Part shown: piece by piece, positions 63,750-64,000 of the stretch
How positions within the stretch are numbered: the first letter of the stretch is position 1
How the letters are laid out: each line of letters begins with the position of its first letter
Assembly (NCBI GenBank): GCA_008360955.1
Contig: LUCM01005033.1
Location: 186,001-250,000, forward strand
Reading direction: 5' to 3'
Source of the DNA: Fasciolopsis buskii
Lineage: Eukaryota; Platyhelminthes; Trematoda; Plagiorchiida; Fasciolidae
Length of the DNA: 64,000 nt
Notes under the pieces: generated by a model
Told to the model about the DNA's origin: nothing
The model's database searches: none
What the model saw: only the letters and a program-made list of their open reading frames with translations
Made by a program: the position numbers and the translations under genes

Positions 63750-64000
63750 CTCATCATCATCATCAACGTTCAGCGTTAAACAGCAGGGCAAGCCTCACTG
63801 ACTGCTACCTTTTCCCAGGAATTACATGTTTATATAAAAAGAGTGAATACCCAAGGGGAACAGGGAGTAGATCTACACAAGTGGGAAAAGATAAGATGCC
63901 GATTCAGCCAACACACGGAACACAGTGGAACTGTATAAACGCACGTGTTTTCAATCATTCTGATTCGATAGAAAACGACAACATGATCCCCACTGTTCAC
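63750..64000 (-). mobile_element. 3' end of a second RTE copy, runs off window
   Basis: Matches 40,930-41,175, the 3' untranslated region of the RTE at 40.9-44.2 kb, in the same orientation. It includes the 67-base identical stretch (63,853-63,919). On the element strand it ends in a longer GATGATGATGATGA tail. The coding part should lie beyond the right edge of the window. Confidence 0.9.

Overview
This is eukaryotic, AT-rich nuclear DNA, most likely from a flatworm and probably a digenean trematode. The pointers are several decayed non-LTR retrotransposons of the RTE type with trematode-style protein motifs, a Penelope-like element, a worn CR1-type remnant, many (TA)n microsatellites, and almost no long open frames outside mobile elements. 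No ribosomal RNA gene, clear tRNA gene, CRISPR array, or operon-like bacterial layout is visible. The species is inferred from repeat content only. Layout: 1-11,880 holds nothing I can support. 11,936-13,700 is a 5'-truncated RTE element on the minus strand. 13,700-36,000 is mostly non-coding, with one plausible minus-strand exon (14,788-15,016), a solo 90-bp repeat (25,889), an 87% identical foldback (27,079-27,401) and a plausible plus-strand first exon (35,052). 36,039-37,215 carries a CR1-like reverse-transcriptase remnant. 40,925-44,240 is a nearly full-length but dead RTE element on the minus strand, and the same family's 3' end reappears at the right edge of the window. 47,831-50,085 is a Penelope-like element on the minus strand, bounded by about 100-bp inverted repeats that also match the solo repeat at 25.9 kb. 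The right third looks the most gene-bearing. There is a minus-strand polytopic-membrane exon (50.9-51.2 kb), a minus-strand last exon with its polyadenylation signal (52.5-52.7 kb), and a four-exon plus-strand gene model whose phases all agree (54,481-55,455). A second foldback (57,520-57,774) follows. Then come minus-strand exon candidates from 58.0 to 63.6 kb, some with membrane spans; one (62,748-63,091) shows a weak seipin-like motif. These host-gene calls rest on reading frame, base composition and splice sites read by eye, so they are tentative. The mobile elements are the firm part of the annotation. The most unusual structures are the inverted-repeat-bounded Penelope element with its solo terminal repeat, and two foldbacks that each lie beside a (TA)n tract.
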